From: Smithella sp. | GTDB lineage: Bacteria > Desulfobacterota > Syntrophia > Syntrophales > Smithellaceae | Length of the DNA: 64,000 nt | Assembly: GCA_018056685.1 (NCBI GenBank) | Contig: JAGPFC010000012.1 | Location: 1-64,000 of the forward strand | Direction of reading: 5' to 3' | Shown here: positions 1 to 8,877 of the stretch, piece by piece | Position numbering within the stretch: position 1 is the first letter of the stretch | Layout: each line of letters starts with the position of its first letter | Made by a program: the position numbers and the translations under genes | Notes under the pieces: generated by a model | The model's database searches: none | What the model saw: only the letters and a program-made list of their open reading frames with translations | What the model was told of the DNA's origin: nothing

Positions 1-789
1 AATCGTCCCATCGGTTCCTTTATTTTCCTGGGACCGACCGGCGTGGGCAAAACAGAGCTGGCACGGGCTCTGGCGGAATTCATGTTCGACAATGAGCAGG
101 CGATGATCCGCATTGACATGTCGGAATACATGGAGAAGCACGCGGTGGCCCGTCTGATCGGCGCACCTCCCGGTTATGTCGGTTATGACGAGGGTGGTTA
201 TCTCACCGAAGCGGTGCGTCGCAAACCTTACAGCGTTTTGCTTTTCGATGAAATAGAAAAGGCGCATCCGGATGTGTTCAATATTCTGTTGCAGATCCTG
301 GATGATGGCCGTCTGACCGACGGACATGGACGCACGGTTGATTTTAAAAACACGGTGGTCATTATGACGTCCAATGTGGGCAGTCAGTGGATTCAGGATC
401 CTTCAATTTCCGATGAGGAAAAGAAGAGCCGTTCGATGGAAGCGCTGCGGGCGACCTTCAAGCCGGAATTTCTGAATCGCATCGACGATATTATCATGTT
501 CTCGGCGCTCAAACTGGAGGATATTTACAGGATCGTCGAAATTCAGATGGGGCTGATTGACAAACGGCTGAAAGAACGCAAGATGAGCGTGGAGTTGACG
601 AAAAAAGCGAAAGACTTTATCGCTGAACAGGGCTACAGCCCGGTTTACGGAGCGCGGCCGCTGAAACGCTCGCTACAGAAACTGATCCTCGATCCGCTGG
701 CGATGGATATTCTGGCGGGTAAATTCGAGGAAGGGGATCATATTATCGTCGATGTTTCCAGGGGAGAAATTAAAATCAGCAAAAAGTAA
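1..789 (+). CDS. clpB: ATP-dependent chaperone ClpB, C-terminal part (5' end outside window)
   Basis: Hsp100 disaggregase that threads aggregated proteins together with DnaK in the cytoplasm. The frame is open from base 1, so this is only the second AAA+ module. Visible in order are Walker A (GPTGVGKT, codons 11-18), the pore-loop region GYVGYDEGG, Walker B ([11 protein letters not shown]), sensor 1 (TSNVG), the arginine finger in FLNRIDDII, and the C-terminal small domain with [10 protein letters not shown]. The short C-terminus without a ClpX/ClpA-type adaptor tail favours ClpB over ClpA or ClpC, but the missing N-terminus prevents proof. It is followed 18 bases later by a DUF1844 gene on the same strand. 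Confidence 0.93.
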   Translation, partial: NRPIGSFIFLGPTGVGKTELARALAEFMFDNEQAMIRIDMSEYMEKHAVARLIGAPPGYVGYDEGGYLTEAVRRKPYSVLLFDEIEKAHPDVFNILLQILDDGRLTDGHGRTVDFKNTVVIMTSNVGSQWIQDPSISDEEKKSRSMEALRATFKPEFLNRIDDIIMFSALKLEDIYRIVEIQMGLIDKRLKERKMSVELTKKAKDFIAEQGYSPVYGARPLKRSLQKLILDPLAMDILAGKFEEGDHIIVDVSRGEIKISKK

Positions 790-807
790 TATCGGAGGAA
801 ATAATCA

Positions 808-1215
808 ATGGAAGAAAAGAAAAAAGATTCAGGTTTCGTCATCAAGGACAAACGTTATTCCGGAGAATCCGCCGAAGAAAAACCGGCGGAGGCCGCCACG
901 ACTGCAACAGGCGATGAGCAGCAGAAGCCTAAGGAAAGTTCACGACCGGCCCCCGATCAAGAGATCAATTATCCCGCGGTGAATTTTACCAATTTTGTTT
1001 TGTCGCTCAGTACGTCCGCCCTTTTCCATTTTGGAGATTTTCCCGAAACCGAAGGCGGTAAACCGCAAAAAAATCTTCCGGCGGCCAAGCAGACCATCGA
1101 TATTCTCGATATGCTCCATGAAAAAACCAAAGGGAACCTCGATAAAAATGAAGGTGATTTACTCCAGGGCATTCTTTACGAATTGAAAATGCGTTACGTC
1201 AAAGAAAAGGTTTAA
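808..1215 (+). CDS. DUF1844 domain protein
   Basis: A 135-residue cytoplasmic protein of unknown function. The first 50 or so residues are low-complexity and charged (Lys/Glu/Ala/Pro). The conserved DUF1844 part covers about residues 50-135 and shows NFTNFVLSLSTSALFHFGD, then AKQTIDILDMLHEKTKGNLD and the terminal LLQGILYELKMRYV. A GGAGG ribosome site sits about eight bases before the ATG. It lies between clpB and ispE and nearly abuts ispE (one base between stop and next ATG), so it is probably cotranscribed and translationally coupled to isoprenoid synthesis. No catalytic motif is seen. Confidence 0.9.
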   Translation: MEEKKKDSGFVIKDKRYSGESAEEKPAEAATTATGDEQQKPKESSRPAPDQEINYPAVNFTNFVLSLSTSALFHFGDFPETEGGKPQKNLPAAKQTIDILDMLHEKTKGNLDKNEGDLLQGILYELKMRYVKEKV

Positions 1216-1216
1216 G

Positions 1217-2056
1217 ATGCACTGGATCGCGCCGGCGAAAATCAATATTTTTTTGCATGTCTTACGAAAACGCGCGGACGGTTATCACGATATTTTCTCA
1301 TTGATGCAGAAAATATCTCTGCATGATGAATTGATTTTCATGCCCCGTCCGCGGGGCATTGTTTTGCATTGTCCGGGAACGGATTTGCCGACGAATGAAA
1401 ATAATCTGATTGTTCGTGCCGCGAAAGCTGTTTTTGATTACTGTGACTATCGGTCGGGTGTGGAAATCACTCTGCATAAAAAAATTCCGATGACCGCCGG
1501 TCTGGGCGGCGGAAGTTCCGATGCCGCCACCACAATTGTGGCCCTCAATCAAATCTGTTCCCTGGGCATGAAAAAGAACGAACTTTTAAAAATCGGCGCA
1601 AAAATAGGCGCGGATGTTCCTTTTTTTATCTTTGGAAACGCGGCCTTAGCCTCAGGCGTCGGTGATCGTCTCAAACATCTGCGCGGCCTGCCGAGGCTGG
1701 ATATTTTACTCATCAAACCGCCTTTTGACCTCTCCACAAAAATGATTTATGAAAACCTCAATTTAAGATTGACAAGGGGCAAAAATAATTATAGCATTCC
1801 GCGATTTTTGGATCTGGGCGACATGGTTTGCGGATTGCATAATGACTTGGAGTCAGTTTCACTGAAAATGCATCCGGAACTGGCTGATCTCAAGCAAATG
1901 TTGCTCAGACACGGTGCGCTTGGCGCATTGATGTCGGGTAGCGGTCCCACTGTCTTTGGTATATTCAGGAATGGTGAAGAGGCAGAAAAAGCCCTAGGCG
2001 TTATAGAGAAAGAAATTTCTGATCAATATCAGCTTTTTCTGGCTAAATCTCTGTAA
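1217..2056 (+). CDS. ispE: 4-diphosphocytidyl-2-C-methyl-D-erythritol kinase IspE
   Basis: GHMP-family kinase of the non-mevalonate (MEP) isoprenoid pathway; it phosphorylates the 2-OH of CDP-methylerythritol with ATP. The 279-residue length is typical. The N-terminus APAKINIFLHVLRKRADGYHD is the family signature, the GHMP ATP loop is AGLGGGSSDAA near residue 95, and the C-terminal GHMP motif is MSGSGPTVFGIF near residue 240. The ATG follows the DUF1844 stop by one base and its ribosome site (AAAGG) is inside that gene. Next downstream is tRNA-Gln, then prs, an arrangement common in proteobacteria where ispE-prs-rplY-pth are neighbours. Confidence 0.96.
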   Translation: MHWIAPAKINIFLHVLRKRADGYHDIFSLMQKISLHDELIFMPRPRGIVLHCPGTDLPTNENNLIVRAAKAVFDYCDYRSGVEITLHKKIPMTAGLGGGSSDAATTIVALNQICSLGMKKNELLKIGAKIGADVPFFIFGNAALASGVGDRLKHLRGLPRLDILLIKPPFDLSTKMIYENLNLRLTRGKNNYSIPRFLDLGDMVCGLHNDLESVSLKMHPELADLKQMLLRHGALGALMSGSGPTVFGIFRNGEEAEKALGVIEKEISDQYQLFLAKSL

Positions 2057-2110
2057 TGATTAAACCTTCCACTTAAGATAGTCCACTGAACCCTGCATTG
2101 AATTTTTGAT

Positions 2111-2185
2111 TGGGGCGTCGTCAAGCGGTAAGACACAGGATTTTGGTTCCTGCATTCGGAGGTTCGAATCCTCCCGCCCCAGCCA
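2111..2185 (+). tRNA. tRNA-Gln (anticodon UUG), CCA encoded
   Basis: Cloverleaf read by eye. The acceptor stem pairs TGGGGCG (2111-2117) with CGCCCCA (2175-2181), the discriminator is G2182 and CCA is encoded at 2183-2185. The anticodon stem CAGGA/TCCTG (2136-2140/2148-2152) encloses loop TTTTGGT with anticodon TTG at 2143-2145. The T-arm is GGAGG-TTCGAAT-CCTCC. The U1 start of the acceptor is usual for tRNA-Gln. It lies between ispE and prs on the same strand. Confidence 0.97.
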
Positions 2186-2210
2186 GTATAAGCTGTGGAG
2201 AATTATTTAA

Positions 2211-3152
2211 ATGCTTGAAAGAATTAGAGTATTTTCCGGTAATGCCAATCGGGAACTGGCTGAAAAGATTTGTGCGCAACTGGGCGTTTCTTTGGGAAAG
2301 GCGAACGTAACAACTTTTAGTGACGGGGAAACCCGTGTCGAAATAAATGAAAATGTCAGGGGCATGGATGTCTTCATTATCCAGTCCACCTGCCCGCCGG
2401 TCAATGTCACGCTGATGGAATTGCTGATTATGATTGACGCGATGAAACGGGCGTCCGTGGACAGGATAACGGCGGTCGTTCCGTATTACGGGTACGCCCG
2501 TCAGGATAGAAAAGTCGCGTCCCGCGCGCCAATTTCGGCCAAACTGGTGGCTGATCTGATCACGGCCGCGGGTGCCAATCGTGTTTTATCCATGGATCTG
2601 CACGCCGGTCAGATTCAGGGATTTTTTAATATTCCGGTGGATAATCTTTTCGCCAAACCGGTGCTGCTGGATTACATGAAAAAACATTATATGGATAATA
2701 CGGTGATTGTATCACCGGATGCCGGCGGTGTGGAACGGGCCCGGTCTTTCGGTAAAAGAATGGGTGCGTCCCTGGCCATTATTGATAAAAGAAGGGAAGG
2801 CCCGAATGAAGCCGAGGCCATGAATATTATCGGCGACGTCAAGGGAAAAAGAGTCATTATTCTGGACGATATGATTGATACGGCGGGAACGGTCGTGGAA
2901 GCCGCAAATGCCATGAAGAAGGCGGGCGCGCTGGAAACGTCTGTTTGCTGCACGCATCCGGTATTGTCAGGGCCGGCGCTGGATAGAATCGAGAATTCAG
3001 AAATTACAGAAGCGATTGTCACGGATACCATACCACTGAGCGATCGGGCCCAGCATTGCAAAAAAATAAAAGTTTTATCAGTATCCGGAATCTTAAGCGA
3101 AGCGGTGCGCCGGATTTATTACAACGATTCAGTCAGTTCATTATTTATATAG
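2211..3152 (+). CDS. prs: Ribose-phosphate pyrophosphokinase
   Basis: Makes PRPP from ribose 5-phosphate and ATP, feeding purine, pyrimidine, histidine, tryptophan and NAD synthesis. The 313-residue length is standard for the bacterial class I enzyme. Motifs: the catalytic flexible-loop region [15 protein letters not shown] near residue 98, the metal/ATP site [13 protein letters not shown] near 128, and the PRPP-binding loop [13 protein letters not shown] near 216. The ATG is preceded by GTGGAG. It is followed by the L25 gene 17 bases downstream, the usual prs-rplY-pth order. Confidence 0.97.
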   Translation: MLERIRVFSGNANRELAEKICAQLGVSLGKANVTTFSDGETRVEINENVRGMDVFIIQSTCPPVNVTLMELLIMIDAMKRASVDRITAVVPYYGYARQDRKVASRAPISAKLVADLITAAGANRVLSMDLHAGQIQGFFNIPVDNLFAKPVLLDYMKKHYMDNTVIVSPDAGGVERARSFGKRMGASLAIIDKRREGPNEAEAMNIIGDVKGKRVIILDDMIDTAGTVVEAANAMKKAGALETSVCCTHPVLSGPALDRIENSEITEAIVTDTIPLSDRAQHCKKIKVLSVSGILSEAVRRIYYNDSVSSLFI

Positions 3153-3169
3153 TTATAGAGGAGGAACCC

Positions 3170-3847
3170 ATGGAGGTAACAGATTTAGCGGCTCAAGTCC
3201 GTAAAGAACACAAGAAAGGACCGTCCCGCCGTTTACGGGACAAGGGATTTGTCCCTGCTGTTTTTTACGGCCGTTCTGCAGAAAATATTTTACTGGCAGT
3301 GAAGAACGATGAATTGATCAAGCTGCATAAAAATAAGAAAGACCACGCTTTCATCAAACTGATGATTGATGATGGCGGAAACAAGATGGAGAAACTGTCG
3401 CTGATTAAAGAGTTACAATTGCAGCCCTTAACCGGCAAGCTCTACCATGTCGATTTTTATGAAGTGGATGAAAAACGCAAGATCACCATGGACGTATCGC
3501 TGCATTTCATCGGCAAAGCGGTTGGTGTGGAAATGGGCGGTGAATTGCAGCACATCAAACGGGAAGTGAAAATTTCCTGCCTTCCGCTGGATCTGCCCGA
3601 TCATATTGATGTGGATGTCACCAGTCTGGGCATAGGCGATTCCATTAAAATCAGAGATTTAAAAGTTGCTGAAGGCATCACGTTATTGGACCGTCCCGAC
3701 ACGTCCGTGGCCGCGGTGGCGATGGTCAGAGTGTCCAAGACCGAGGAAGCGGCGAAGGAGGAAGTGGCTGCAGAAGGAGCCAAAGCGGAAGGAACGGAAG
3801 CGGCCGGTACTGCTGCCGCTCCCGCAGAGAAAGAGAAGGGGAAGTGA
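3170..3847 (+). CDS. rplY: 50S ribosomal protein L25/general stress protein Ctc
   Basis: Binds 5S rRNA in the large ribosomal subunit. The 225-residue form is the long TL5/CTC type: an L25 RNA-binding domain (about 1-95, with GPSRRLRDKGFVPAVFYGR) plus a C-terminal beta domain (about 100-190), ending in an Ala/Glu/Lys-rich tail. An open frame continues upstream to 3056 inside prs, but the ATG at 3170 follows a strong GAGGAGG and gives the family N-terminus, so it is chosen. It lies between prs and pth. Confidence 0.95.
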   Translation: MEVTDLAAQVRKEHKKGPSRRLRDKGFVPAVFYGRSAENILLAVKNDELIKLHKNKKDHAFIKLMIDDGGNKMEKLSLIKELQLQPLTGKLYHVDFYEVDEKRKITMDVSLHFIGKAVGVEMGGELQHIKREVKISCLPLDLPDHIDVDVTSLGIGDSIKIRDLKVAEGITLLDRPDTSVAAVAMVRVSKTEEAAKEEVAAEGAKAEGTEAAGTAAAPAEKEKGK

Positions 3848-3942
3848 GTTTATCGCGGTCAATGATCATCAGGTGATAGCGGGTGCTGCTCTCGAATTTA
3901 AAAAGATTCTTTTCGCACCGCACGGCTGAGGGAGAGCAGATC

Positions 3943-4536
3943 ATGTATCTGATTATCGGACTGGGCAATCCAGGAAGCCGCTATCAGCAGACGAGACACA
4001 ACATCGGGTTTATGGTTCTGGAAGACATTGCCGCCCGATGGGAAGTGGATATCAGGCAGAAAAGTTTTGACGCTCTTTGGAATCGAGGGAAAGTCGCCGG
4101 CGCGAATGCGCTGCTGGCCATACCTCAAACATATATGAATTTAAGCGGTAACGCGGTAAGACGTTTACAGGATTATTTTAAGGTGGACACCGGTAATGTC
4201 ATCGTGATTCATGATGATCTCGATTTGCCTTTCGGCACCGTGCGTCTGAAGGCTGGCGGAGGTGATGCGGGACATAAAGGATTAAAATCGATTGTCAACT
4301 GTTTGGGATCCGCCGATTTTATGCGGGTCAGAATGGGCATCGGTAAGCCGGCCGGCAGAACGCCGGTTGAAGATTATGTGTTGCAGAAGTTTAATCAGGA
4401 CGAATCAGACCGGTTGCAGCAAATCATTCAAATTGCGTCTGAGGCTACCGCCGATATCATTCAATCAGGTTTGCAACAAGCTATGGCTAAATACCATACA
4501 AAAAATATTAGTAATTTAAAAAAGGAGGATGGATAA
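3943..4536 (+). CDS. pth: Peptidyl-tRNA hydrolase
   Basis: Cleaves the ester bond of peptidyl-tRNA released from stalled ribosomes, recycling tRNA in the cytoplasm. The 197-residue protein starts with the family signature MYLIIGLGNPGSRY; the conserved catalytic His is in TRHNIGF (about residue 21), and the tRNA/peptide-binding segments QTYMNLSG and HDDLDLPFG are present. The open frame extends upstream to 3883, but ATG 3943 with a GGAGAG site matches the family start. Its TAA overlaps the hppA ATG by one base (TAATG), suggesting translational coupling. Confidence 0.96.
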   Translation: MYLIIGLGNPGSRYQQTRHNIGFMVLEDIAARWEVDIRQKSFDALWNRGKVAGANALLAIPQTYMNLSGNAVRRLQDYFKVDTGNVIVIHDDLDLPFGTVRLKAGGGDAGHKGLKSIVNCLGSADFMRVRMGIGKPAGRTPVEDYVLQKFNQDESDRLQQIIQIASEATADIIQSGLQQAMAKYHTKNISNLKKEDG

Positions 4537-6974
4537 TGTTACAAAACAAAAGAAGTATCTGGACATTTTTACTGAGCTCTTTGATGTTTCTGCTCATGGC
4601 CGGCGCGGCGTTTGCCGGTGAAGCGGACATCAATCTGCCTGATCTGACGCAAGTCAGCTTTATGGGTGGCACCCTGGCCGGGTTGACCATTCTTAATGCC
4701 GGTTTAATCATCTGCATCATCGGGATGGCTTTCGGCATCATGCAGTACGTACAAACCAAGAATCTGCCCGCGCACAAGGCGATGCTGGATGTTTCCCAGA
4801 CCATCTGGGAGACCTGCAAAACCTATCTGTTTCAACAGGGCAAATTCCTCATTGCGTTGTGGATTCTGATCGCGATCTGTATCGTTTACTACTTTGGCGC
4901 TCTGCAGAGTAAAGCAGTTTCGGATATCATCATTATTCTTGTCTGTTCGATTCTCGGTATTCTCGGCTCCTACTCGGTCGCCTGGTTCGGTATCCGGATC
5001 AACACCGTGGCGAACTCCCGTGCCGCTTTCTCTTCATTGAGCGGCAACCCCATGAACATTGTTAACATCTGTCTGCGTTCCGGTATGAGCGTCGGCCTGC
5101 TGCTCGTCAGCATCGAGCTTTTCTTCATGATCATCATTCTGGCTTACATTCCCAAAGAACTCGTCGGCCCCTGCTTCATCGGTTTTGCCATCGGTGAATC
5201 GCTGGGTGCTTCCGCTTTGCGTATCTGCGGCGGTATCTTCACAAAGATCGCGGACATCGGCTCCGACTTGATGAAAATCGTTTTCCATCTTCCCGAAGAC
5301 GATCCGAAAAACCCCGGTGTTATCGCCGACTGTACCGGTGACAATGCGGGTGACAGCGTCGGCCCCACGGCGGACGGTTTTGAAACTTACGGTGTTACCG
5401 GTGTTGCTCTGGTTACTTTCCTGGCGCTGGCGCTGGCCGGCAATCAGGAAATGGGCGGCAAACTGATCATCTGGATTTTCGCCATGAGAATTTTCATGAT
5501 CGTGACATCTTTGGTATCGTACTTTGTCAACGACATCATCAGCAAAGCAGCGTTCGCCGGCAAGAAAGAATTTAACTTTGAACATCCATTGACCAACCTG
5601 GTCTGGATTACATCGATCGTATCCATCGCGGTTACGTTTGCAGCCAGCTATTATCTGCTGGGTGATTTGCCTGAACCTTACACAAGTCTCTGGTGGGCTC
5701 TGGCCGTTATCATCAGTTGCGGAACCATCGCCGGCGCATTGATTCCGGAATTCACCAAAGTCTTCACCAGCACCTCTTCACGTCACTGCGAAGAAACCGT
5801 TAATGCGTCCAAGCAGGGTGGTCCTTCTCTGAACATCCTGTCCGGTTTTGTTGCCGGTAACTTCTCCGCTTTCTGGGAAGGCCTGACCATCATGTTTTTG
5901 ATGTTCATTGCTTATTATGTATCGAAAAACCCGTCCGTTATGGCAATAATGCCGCCGGAATTTACGTTTGCCGCTCCCGTGTTTGCTTTCGGTCTGGTAG
6001 CCTTCGGTTTCCTGGGCATGGGTCCTGTAACCATCGCGGTTGACAGTTTCGGTCCTGTTTCCGACAACGCTCAGTCCATTTATGAGCTGTCTTTGATCGA
6101 ATCCCGTCCGGATACCAAGGACGTTGTGAAAAAAGAATACGGCATTGCCCCTGACTTTGAACTGGCCAAACACTATCTGGAATCCGGTGACGGCGCAGGT
6201 AATACCTTCAAAGCGACGGCCAAGCCCGTGTTGATCGGTACCGCTGTTGTCGGCGCGACCACAATGGTATTCGGTATCATCATTCTCCTCGAACATCTCT
6301 TCGGAAATGTTGTTGCCAAGCTGTCCCTGGTTCAGCCGGAAATTATCCTTGGCTTGATCATGGGCGGATGCGTGATTTACTGGTTCACCGGTGCTTCCAC
6401 GCAGGCGGTTACCACAGGTGCTTATCAGGCCGTTGTGTACATCAAGAAGAACATCAACCTCGATAAAGCGGAAGCGTCTATTGAAGACAGCAAGGAAGTC
6501 GTCAAGATCTGCACCCAGTACGCTCAGAAGGGTATGATCAACATCTTTATCGTGATCTTCTTCATGTGTCTGGCACTCGCTTTCTTTAACCCCTATTTCT
6601 TCATCGGTTATCTGATCGGTATCGCTTTCTTCGGTCTGTTCCAGGCGATCTTCATGGCCAATGCCGGTGGTTGCTGGGACAATGCCAAGAAGATTGTTGA
6701 AGTCGATCTGAAGATGAAAAACACCCCGCTGCATGAAGCCAGCGTTGTCGGCGACACCGTCGGCGATCCCTTCAAAGATACCTCCTCGGTTTCTTTGAAT
6801 CCGGTCATCAAGTTCACGACCCTGTTCGGATTGCTGGCCACGGAAATCGCTGTGACCATGACCAATCAGAATTTAAAGAATGGTCTGGCTGTCCTTTTCT
6901 TCGTGATCGCGATTATTTTCGTGTATCGTTCATTCTACAATATGAGAATTGCCAGTGAGAAACTTGGTGAATAA
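4536..6974 (+). CDS. hppA: Membrane-bound ion-translocating pyrophosphatase
   Basis: Couples pyrophosphate hydrolysis to proton (or sodium) pumping across the inner membrane. The 812-residue protein is almost all hydrophobic helices (about 16) after a signal-like N-terminus. Substrate-site signatures are the Asp/Asn cluster DDPKNPGVIADCTGDNAGDSVG near residue 255 and its C-terminal counterpart VVGDTVGDPFKDT. At the position that separates potassium-dependent from independent pumps (GNTFKA, about residue 555) a lysine is present, the potassium-independent state. An AAAGGAGG site precedes the ATG, inside pth. A terminator follows. Typical for energy-limited anaerobes that recover PPi from acyl-CoA synthetases. 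Confidence 0.96.
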   Translation: MLQNKRSIWTFLLSSLMFLLMAGAAFAGEADINLPDLTQVSFMGGTLAGLTILNAGLIICIIGMAFGIMQYVQTKNLPAHKAMLDVSQTIWETCKTYLFQQGKFLIALWILIAICIVYYFGALQSKAVSDIIIILVCSILGILGSYSVAWFGIRINTVANSRAAFSSLSGNPMNIVNICLRSGMSVGLLLVSIELFFMIIILAYIPKELVGPCFIGFAIGESLGASALRICGGIFTKIADIGSDLMKIVFHLPEDDPKNPGVIADCTGDNAGDSVGPTADGFETYGVTGVALVTFLALALAGNQEMGGKLIIWIFAMRIFMIVTSLVSYFVNDIISKAAFAGKKEFNFEHPLTNLVWITSIVSIAVTFAASYYLLGDLPEPYTSLWWALAVIISCGTIAGALIPEFTKVFTSTSSRHCEETVNASKQGGPSLNILSGFVAGNFSAFWEGLTIMFLMFIAYYVSKNPSVMAIMPPEFTFAAPVFAFGLVAFGFLGMGPVTIAVDSFGPVSDNAQSIYELSLIESRPDTKDVVKKEYGIAPDFELAKHYLESGDGAGNTFKATAKPVLIGTAVVGATTMVFGIIILLEHLFGNVVAKLSLVQPEIILGLIMGGCVIYWFTGASTQAVTTGAYQAVVYIKKNINLDKAEASIEDSKEVVKICTQYAQKGMINIFIVIFFMCLALAFFNPYFFIGYLIGIAFFGLFQAIFMANAGGCWDNAKKIVEVDLKMKNTPLHEASVVGDTVGDPFKDTSSVSLNPVIKFTTLFGLLATEIAVTMTNQNLKNGLAVLFFVIAIIFVYRSFYNMRIASEKLGE

Positions 6975-6996
6975 ATAAGGAAGTTAAACCCTCATT

Positions 6997-7035
6997 AAAA
7001 GGCGCTCCCGAAATGGAGCGCCTTTTCCATTTTTA
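6997..7035 (+). terminator. Rho-independent terminator after hppA
   Basis: Perfect 12-bp stem AAAAGGCGCTCC (6997-7008) / GGAGCGCCTTTT (7015-7026), six-base loop, T-rich tail. It ends the ispE-to-hppA run and sits at the edge of repeat copy A. Confidence 0.9.
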
Positions 7036-7200
7036 GTGAGACTCGCTGAGAGCGAGTCCCGACAAGTCGGGACGAAGTATGTTCCTGCGAGCTGAGGGTG
7101 GCGGGATAGTTCGACCAGCAAACTTCAGCACGCTATACTTCTGAATTTTTGGTTTTGTCTCATTAAAGCGTACGCCGAAGTGACACTCGTTGAGCGCGAG
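7033..7200. repeat. Dispersed intergenic repeat, copy A
   Basis: Non-coding segment with two adjacent perfect hairpins: GACTCGCT/AGCGAGTC (7040-7058) and CCCGAC/GTCGGG (7058-7071). The edge sequence AGTGAGACTCGCTGAGAGCG near 7035 recurs in degenerate form at 7179-7200 (AGTGACACTCGTTGAGCGCG), so the unit is flanked by direct copies of one motif. The internal piece GGGATAGTTCGACCAGCAAA resembles copy B at 20.5 kb, and the edge motif resembles copy C at 41.9 kb. Nothing in it looks coding. Confidence 0.6.
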
Positions 7201-7218
7201 AGAACGGATTAGAGCGAA

Positions 7219-8832
7219 TTAATTGACTTTGAATAGTTCTCTGAGCATCATTTCTGTGCCGAAATAAGGATTGTTCAGGGTATTGAGCCGCGTGTCCTGA
7301 CTGCCGAGCATTTGATTCAGGAAGAGGGTCTCCCGTTCATCCATGGATATATTTCTGCCACCGGCGATATAATAGAGATCATTGAAAACGCCTGATATTT
7401 TCGGAACCACATCGGCAAACACTGTTTTCAGCGTGTTGTAATTAATCACCTGTGCATCCGGGATCGGCCGGTAGGACCATTGCGTAAAGATGCCATCCTG
7501 ATTCAAAGCTTTCCGGACCAGTTTGTAAAATTCCAGTGAGTAAAGATTACTGGAATAGATCACTGAAGGATGTTCGATGTCCATGATGATTAAATCATAT
7601 TTTTGATCTGTGCTCAGGAGATATTTGTACCCGTCATTAAAAATAAGATTGACTTTTGAATTCTCCAGAACATGGCCGGTAAAATCGTTAAAATATTTAG
7701 TCGCCTCCGGCATGACCGGATTGATTTCCACCACGTCCACGTTCCGGACGTTTTGGTGCTTGACGATTTCGCTGAGCGTAAATCCGCATCCCAAGCCGAT
7801 ATTTAAAACATTCAGATTTGCTTTATCCAGCGCGTCAATGGAGATGTTGGCGAAGTTGATTTCACTGACCGCCTTGTTTTTCAGCCCTTCCGTGGAACAT
7901 TGAACCCGCGTTTCAATATAAAGATAGCGATGCTGTTCATTGTTAAAGACTTCATCAAAAACGCTCAATTCTCCAAAAGGTGAATGAGCGAAGAATTTTT
8001 TTTCCTTGATTTTCACCTTTTGAAAATATTTTGAATTATGCTGATCGGAAACGAGCAGGTTCTCCCGGGGGATGTATTTTTCCTTTTGATCCTGACTGGA
8101 ATAAATGACCGCGCTGTTGCTGAAAGGACTAATGATCAGGTAGAAAATAAAAGCGATCAAAAGGAAACAAAATATCGTGAGGACAAATTTTCTGCTCTTC
8201 TGAAATAAAACCAGCAGGCTGATGGCAAGATTGATCAGGACGGAAAAGAAGATTAAAGCTTTGATGCCCCAGAAGGGGATGAAGAAAAATCCACTGGCCA
8301 GGGCGCCCAGGACCGCCCCAAAAAGATCAAGGCCATAGATAGTGCCGATTTTTTCAGGCAGTTGTTCGATGGCGTTAATCGACATCACAATGATGGCCGG
8401 GAAAACCATGCCCATCAGCACCGTCGGAATAATCAGATAAAAGAAGCTGATGAGCAGTTTGTTGGCCAGCAGCATCTGAGCGGAGTTTCCCAGGAACGGA
8501 TACAGAACATTAAAAACCGTTGGTACTAAATCATAAGCGGGAAAAACAATGGCGGCGTAAAGCGCAATCAGGATTTGCAGGATAAGCAAAAATTTCTTTT
8601 TATCCGAAATTTTCTTCTCCAGCCGGCTGAAGATAAAACCGCCCAGACCCATCCCGAAAAGAAAGATGGCAATGACGCCGGAAGCGGTGATCGTGCTTTC
8701 GTTGAAAAAGTAATAAAGAACTTTTGTGGCCGCGATTTCATAGGCCAGACTGACAAATCCGGCCAGAAAAGCAACGGCCATCAGCAGACGGTAATCAGGG
8801 TCAATTTTGCTTGCGGTATTTTTAACGGTCAT
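7219..8832 (-). CDS. Membrane-fused spermidine synthase-like protein
   Basis: A 537-residue protein with about seven hydrophobic helices in residues 1-215 (FVSLAYEIAATKVLYYFF is typical of this family) and a soluble C-terminal class I methyltransferase fold of the spermidine synthase type. The nucleotide-binding motif is NIGLGCGFTLS near residue 347, followed by VDVVEINP and a DLIIMDIEHPSV strand where real spermidine synthases keep their catalytic Asp. Family members of this fused type have no established substrate. It is last in a four-gene minus-strand operon after the cyclase-like gene, 45 bases apart. A paralogue lies at 21.3-23.5 kb. Confidence 0.82.
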   Translation of the reverse strand: MTVKNTASKIDPDYRLLMAVAFLAGFVSLAYEIAATKVLYYFFNESTITASGVIAIFLFGMGLGGFIFSRLEKKISDKKKFLLILQILIALYAAIVFPAYDLVPTVFNVLYPFLGNSAQMLLANKLLISFFYLIIPTVLMGMVFPAIIVMSINAIEQLPEKIGTIYGLDLFGAVLGALASGFFFIPFWGIKALIFFSVLINLAISLLVLFQKSRKFVLTIFCFLLIAFIFYLIISPFSNSAVIYSSQDQKEKYIPRENLLVSDQHNSKYFQKVKIKEKKFFAHSPFGELSVFDEVFNNEQHRYLYIETRVQCSTEGLKNKAVSEINFANISIDALDKANLNVLNIGLGCGFTLSEIVKHQNVRNVDVVEINPVMPEATKYFNDFTGHVLENSKVNLIFNDGYKYLLSTDQKYDLIIMDIEHPSVIYSSNLYSLEFYKLVRKALNQDGIFTQWSYRPIPDAQVINYNTLKTVFADVVPKISGVFNDLYYIAGGRNISMDERETLFLNQMLGSQDTRLNTLNNPYFGTEMMLRELFKVN

Positions 8833-8877
8833 TTTGCCGGAAAGGATTGATCTTCATTTTGATCCTGTGCGGTAACA

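Noticed and set aside
5778..6734. 318-codon open frame antisense to hppA
   Set aside because: It lies fully inside a well-identified membrane pyrophosphatase gene, its protein is an acidic/His-rich shadow of hppA codons, and no ribosome site was seen.
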